Part shown: positions 60,647-64,000 of the stretch, piece after piece
How the letters are laid out: every line of letters begins with the position of its first letter
How positions within the stretch are numbered: position 1 is the stretch's first letter
Source of the DNA: an uncultured Clostridia bacterium
GTDB taxonomy: Bacteria > Bacillota > Clostridia > Christensenellales > Aristaeellaceae
Assembly: GCA_947166385.1 (NCBI GenBank)
Contig: CAMVEB010000015.1
Span: 1 to 64,000 of the forward strand
DNA length: 64,000 nt
Direction of reading: 5' to 3'
Program-made: the position numbers and the translations under genes
Notes under the pieces: model-generated
Told to the model about the DNA's origin: nothing
The model's database searches: none
The model's input: only the letters and a program-made list of their open reading frames with translations

Positions 60647-61618
60647 GTGAAAGTAAATTTTGAAACTGAACGGCTGATGATCCGTCCTCTTGTTCCGGGT
60701 GATGCGGAGGCAGCGTTTCGCTGGTGCGGTGATCCGAAAGTAAATACCTATATGATCTATCCGCTGTACCATAAGGTGGAGGATGTACGGGCATGGCTGG
60801 AAAGCCGGGATGCGGATGATCCTGATAACTATGATGAGGGAATCTGTCTGAAAAGCACAGGCGAATTGATCGGTAGTGGCGGGATGCGGTATCATCCGGA
60901 ACGCAACGCCTGGGAGATAGGATATAATCTTCGTGCAGATCAGTGGGGGCATGGATATACCGGAGAATATCTGATCGCATTGTTGGATGTGATCCGGAAA
61001 GACCGCCCGGTGGAGGCTATTGACGGAATCTTTGCGGCTGAAAACAGCAAAAGCCGTCGGGTGATGGAAAAACTCGGAATGGTATATGTTCGAGATACCA
61101 GCTTTGAAAAACTGGATGGAAGTCAGATATTCCCTGCGAAGTACTATCGTCGGAACCTTTTGCAGTCTGCGGACCGGTGCGGGGTCTGTGAGCGGATGGA
61201 GATGACCCGGAAAGGATTAAATCCGTATTTCGTCAAAGAACTGGAGACGGGCTATGTGGTGATCGGAGACCATCAGCGGTTTGAAGGATATACGCTGCTG
61301 CTGTGCAGGGAACATGCGACTGAACTGAGCCAGTTGGCTCCGGGCTTTCGGACTGCATTTCTCCGGGATATGGCAGTCACAGCGGAGGCAGTTGAACGGG
61401 CATTCCATCCGGACAAGCTGAATTATGAACTGCTCGGCACGGGGAAGGGCCGTCATATGCACTGGCATATTTTCCCACGCTGGAATGGTGATACGCCGAA
61501 ACCCGGTCCTGTCTGGCAGGTTCAGGATATGAATGACGACCGGTATCTTCCGACAGCAGAGAGGCTGGAGGGGTTGAAATCGGCTCTGAGGAAAGAGTTG
61601 GATCTGCTCTGCAGATAA
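60647..61618 (+). CDS. Fusion of RimJ/RimL-type acetyltransferase and HIT-family hydrolase
   Basis: A 323-residue two-domain protein. Residues 1-170 are a GNAT acetyltransferase (FETERLMIRPLVPGDAEAAF, YNLRADQWGHGYTGEYLI for the CoA loop, NSKSRRVMEKLGMVYVRD). Residues 175-323 are a HIT domain with the zinc-type CGVC at 178-181 and the histidine triad HMHWH at 270-274. HIT proteins hydrolyse nucleotide conjugates. The start is GTG at 60647, 9 bases after GGAGG. The fusion suggests an acetylation-coupled nucleotide detoxification, but the substrate is unknown. The gene directly precedes the chimeric GNAT remnant. Confidence 0.88.
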   Translation: MKVNFETERLMIRPLVPGDAEAAFRWCGDPKVNTYMIYPLYHKVEDVRAWLESRDADDPDNYDEGICLKSTGELIGSGGMRYHPERNAWEIGYNLRADQWGHGYTGEYLIALLDVIRKDRPVEAIDGIFAAENSKSRRVMEKLGMVYVRDTSFEKLDGSQIFPAKYYRRNLLQSADRCGVCERMEMTRKGLNPYFVKELETGYVVIGDHQRFEGYTLLLCREHATELSQLAPGFRTAFLRDMAVTAEAVERAFHPDKLNYELLGTGKGRHMHWHIFPRWNGDTPKPGPVWQVQDMNDDRYLPTAERLEGLKSALRKELDLLCR

Positions 61619-61880
61619 CGGGGGAATCGGAACAATGGTCAGACTGGAAGAAATCAACGGGAAAAACGTTTGGAATATTCTGAAGCTGCGTGTCAGCGAG
61701 ACGCAGAGAAGCTTTGTCGCCCCGAATGACGTCAGTCTCATCGAGGCATATATCGCAATCACCCATCACGGGCAGGCATTTCCGTTCGGAATCTATGACG
61801 ATGAGACGCCGGTGGGGTTCTGCACGGTCGGATTCGGGGCGGATGATGACTGGGAGGATGCTCCGGCGATCGCAAAAAAC
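61601..61880 (+). repeat. 280-bp segment duplicated at 54169-54448 (copy 2)
   Basis: It contains the true end of the GNAT-HIT gene (last six codons and stop) and the first 82 codons of the GNAT remnant. Copy 1 carries only a fossil of the HIT end, so the arrangement here is closer to the original source. Confidence 0.9.
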
Positions 61881-62129
61881 CCAATGTACCTGAACCTGAA
61901 CTTGATAAGAGTGCTGGCTTACCTGAAGCAGAAGAATGTCATGTCCAAACGGGAAGCCGGAATGTGGGGACTGGAATTCCTGCCGGAGCAGTATCGTCCG
62001 CTGATTCGTTCCGCGCTTCAGGAATATGAGAACGGAAACAATGCTTCTTATGACATGGAACTGGCCAGGAACTATGCGGCCTATATGCTGAAACAGATAA
62101 CAACTGAAAGAAACCAGGAGTGTGTATAA
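61635..62129 (+). pseudogene. Chimeric ORF: GNAT N-terminal half fused to an aminoglycoside-adenylyltransferase-like tail
   Basis: An intact 164-codon frame but a hybrid product. Residues 1-82 are nearly identical to the N-terminal half of the GNAT protein at 54203, without the acetyl-CoA loop. Residues 83-164 (LNLIRVLAYLKQKNVMSKRE, LEFLPEQYRPLIRSALQEYE) match the C-terminal DUF4111-type helical domain of AadA/ANT(9)-like adenylyltransferases. Neither half has its catalytic part, so it is probably non-functional. The stop overlaps the methyltransferase start (TAATG), so its translation could still couple to that gene. Confidence 0.8.
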
Positions 62130-63067
62130 TGATGGATTACAGCCAAAAGATTTCTGAGCGGCAGTGGAATCTTCCGGAAAAGGGTGAACTGGAAAGCCGA
62201 CGCGAAGCAACATATATTGACGATATTATTCAGAAGGACCATATTCAGCGGAAACTGCTGGAGAATCTGGACGGAATTGACACAGTGTTCGACGGCGGTG
62301 CCGGGAGCGGACGGTTCTCAATCCTTCTGGCGAAAAAAGGCTGCCATGTGACGCATTTTGATATTTCTCAGCCAATGATTGATAAGGCACGCGAGGTAGC
62401 GAAACAGGAAGGCGTTCTTGACAGGATCACTTTTGTCAAAGGAGCATTAGAAGACTTGAGTGCTTATCGGGATCAGGAATTTGATCTGGTTATGTCTTTT
62501 GACGCGCCGATTTCCTATACTTATCCCAATCAGAACAAAGTGATCGGCGAACTGGTTCGAATAGCCAGGAAACGGATTATGATCAGTGTATCCAGCAGGC
62601 TGGGTTCGTTGCCGTATCTGGCAAATCCTATCCAGAAGAATCAGTTTATTCTGGATGAAAATGCAGACGATCCCTTTGTGCAATGGTGTGTCGAAAACCG
62701 AGAGCAGATGATCAATGGATTTACGTTTAACAAGCAAAATGCTGAAAAAATGCTGGCGGATGGCCTGATGGGCGGAGAAGAGGAGATCGCTCAGTATGAA
62801 CAGGGCGGCGCTCCATGGTGCATCACCTATACGTTCATGCCGGACGAACTGGAGAAAACGCTGTCCGGATATGGTATAAAAAACATTCGCCTCTCGGGTC
62901 CGGGTGCATACGGAAGAACGATTCCGAGGGAAATCCTGACAAAGATTGTGAAGGATCCGGAGCAGAAGAAAGATTTTCTGGATTTCTGTTATCAATATGA
63001 TTCCAATCCATACGTGTGTGGAATGGGAAAGGATAATCTGCTGGCAGTCGGAAAAGTAAGTGGGTGA
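62129..63067 (+). CDS. Class I SAM-dependent methyltransferase
   Basis: A 312-residue methyltransferase. Motif I is VFDGGAGSGRFSILLA, followed by THFDISQPMIDKAREVA (motif II acid), a post-I region VKGALEDL and motif IV LVMSFDAPISY. A C-terminal 120-residue region (about 180-312) without the fold motifs may be a substrate lid (QYEQGGAPWCITYTFMPDEL). Start at 62129, 8 bases after AGGAG, overlapping the previous stop. The substrate is unknown; small metabolites are likely. Confidence 0.88.
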   Translation: MMDYSQKISERQWNLPEKGELESRREATYIDDIIQKDHIQRKLLENLDGIDTVFDGGAGSGRFSILLAKKGCHVTHFDISQPMIDKAREVAKQEGVLDRITFVKGALEDLSAYRDQEFDLVMSFDAPISYTYPNQNKVIGELVRIARKRIMISVSSRLGSLPYLANPIQKNQFILDENADDPFVQWCVENREQMINGFTFNKQNAEKMLADGLMGGEEEIAQYEQGGAPWCITYTFMPDELEKTLSGYGIKNIRLSGPGAYGRTIPREILTKIVKDPEQKKDFLDFCYQYDSNPYVCGMGKDNLLAVGKVSG

Positions 63068-63181
63068 CGATATCGGAGCGTTATGCCGCATGGCTTTTTA
63101 CAGCGCTCGGCATTGCGGAAGGCTGTCGGGGTAAACAGGTCTGTTTTTGAAATAAAGAATGGATAGCACTGGAGGGTCAGG

Positions 63182-64000
63182 ATGAAATACAGAAGATTCG
63201 CTCTTTTACTCATGTTGCTTATTGCTGTTACTGCGATGATTCAGGCAACGAATGCTTTGGCTGACGAAGAGAATTATACTCAAACAATCTGTCCCCTTGA
63301 AAGAAACGGGACAGCGCTGTATTTGTCACAAACTTCGCTCAGCGGAACGCAGCCACAGAAGCAGATTCTGTTGGTTCACGGAGTGACGTATTCTTCCCAT
63401 GAGTTCGATATCGATTATCAGGACTACAGCCTCGTCAGGTATCTGGCCCGGAACGGATATGGGGTGTGGCAGCTGGACATAGCGGGATTCGGAAGATCTG
63501 AAGATGTGGAGGACGGTTTTATGGTGGATTCCGACTATGCCGCGGAGGATACCCATGCGGCGGTGGAAAAGATCATCCGTGAAACCGGACAGGAAAGGAT
63601 CGATGTATTGGGGTGGAGCTGGGGTACTGTGACAGTCAGCCGGTTCGCGGTCATGCATCCGGAGATGATCGGCAGGCTGATTCTGTATGCTCCTATTCTG
63701 TGCGGAATCGGCGATTATGAAGTGACGGAACCGTTTCACCATAATACCTGGGAACATGCCGCAGATGATTTTCAGCGATGCCCGAACGGTTCCTTTGATG
63801 AGTCCGTTACTGATCCGGCCGTTCTGGAATGGTTTTGCTCAGGCTGCTGGCATTACGACGGCGAATCGAGTCCGAATGGAGGCAGAAGAGATCTCTGCGT
63901 GGATTCTTCCAATATTTTGATTGATCTGACACAGATCAGCATCCCGACCCTGGTCATCTGTGGTGATCAGGATCCCTATCTGAACTACGAGCTGGTAAAC
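63182..64000 (+). CDS. Secreted alpha/beta-hydrolase (3' end beyond window)
   Basis: The first 273 codons are present and the frame is open at the right edge. An N-terminal signal peptide (KYRRFALLLMLLIAVTAMIQ) ends near ALA (residues 26-28). The oxyanion region is ILLVHGVTYSS, the nucleophile elbow is VLGWSWGTV, and CGDQDPY near the edge should carry the catalytic Asp. The histidine lies beyond the window. It belongs to the alpha/beta-hydrolase-1 class (lipase, esterase or proline iminopeptidase-like). Start after GGAGGG. It is transcribed in the same direction as the methyltransferase, 114 bp on. Confidence 0.85.
   Translation, partial: MKYRRFALLLMLLIAVTAMIQATNALADEENYTQTICPLERNGTALYLSQTSLSGTQPQKQILLVHGVTYSSHEFDIDYQDYSLVRYLARNGYGVWQLDIAGFGRSEDVEDGFMVDSDYAAEDTHAAVEKIIRETGQERIDVLGWSWGTVTVSRFAVMHPEMIGRLILYAPILCGIGDYEVTEPFHHNTWEHAADDFQRCPNGSFDESVTDPAVLEWFCSGCWHYDGESSPNGGRRDLCVDSSNILIDLTQISIPTLVICGDQDPYLNYELVN

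Overview
The window looks like a chromosome segment of an anaerobic, gut- or rumen-type Clostridia member (Bacillota). The evidence is Gram-positive AGGAGG-type ribosome sites, YesM/YesN and LplA/B/C-type genes, TnpV, an HD-GYP protein, LacI-family control and Clostridia-type HPr/enzyme I. Nothing in the sequence fixes the species.

Layout. (1) 1-6.2 kb, minus strand: most of an integrative mobilizable element. In transcription order it has mobC, a MOB-P type relaxase, a CHC2 primase-like protein, an SF3/D5-type helicase, an excisionase-like protein and the first codons of a tyrosine integrase that runs off the left edge. Upstream of mobC lies about 0.9 kb of degenerate tandem repeats with no known identity. 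(2) 6.4-42.6 kb: a large plant-glycan/glycoside utilisation locus. A leftward operon (MATE exporter, GH3, GH1, GH43, SGNH esterase, SDR, membrane protein) diverges from a rightward unit (YesL, GH43, large alpha/beta-hydrolase, GH78). Next come an LplABC-type ABC importer, a YesM/YesN two-component system, and a long operon (secreted unknown, GH43, apiosidase-like DUF4038 enzyme, GH3, GH78, two GH2 enzymes, the second fused to an esterase). (3) 42.6-48.5 kb: a LacI regulator divergent from an intracellular sugar pathway made of a fucose/arabinose-isomerase-like enzyme, a split transketolase and an FGGY kinase. (4) 48.6-52 kb: mobile-element debris, with TnpV and two copies of a tRNA 3' end flanking an HD-GYP gene. 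(5) 52-64 kb: ptsH-ptsI, small accessory enzymes (GNAT, NUDIX, GNAT-HIT, methyltransferase), an orphan double-glycine leader peptide, a glutamine-amidotransferase-like hydrolase, a polar amino-acid ABC transporter with an Rrf2 regulator, and a secreted alpha/beta-hydrolase cut by the right edge.

How the parts fit. All four promoters of the carbohydrate locus carry the same architecture: two GTCGG-type half-sites exactly 21 bp apart, then a -10 box starting exactly 27 bp after the last base of the second half-site, with no good -35. This is best read as the binding site of the YesN-type regulator encoded inside the locus, which would make about 20 genes one regulon. The isomerase, kinase and split transketolase beside an apiosidase-like glycosidase match the order of the transketolase-type D-apiose pathway (apiose to apulose to apulose 4-phosphate to xylulose 5-phosphate plus dihydroxyacetone phosphate). 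I therefore infer a system that strips apiose- and rhamnose-bearing plant glycosides. The MATE pump may export freed aglycones. Substrate assignments are inference; family assignments are firmer.
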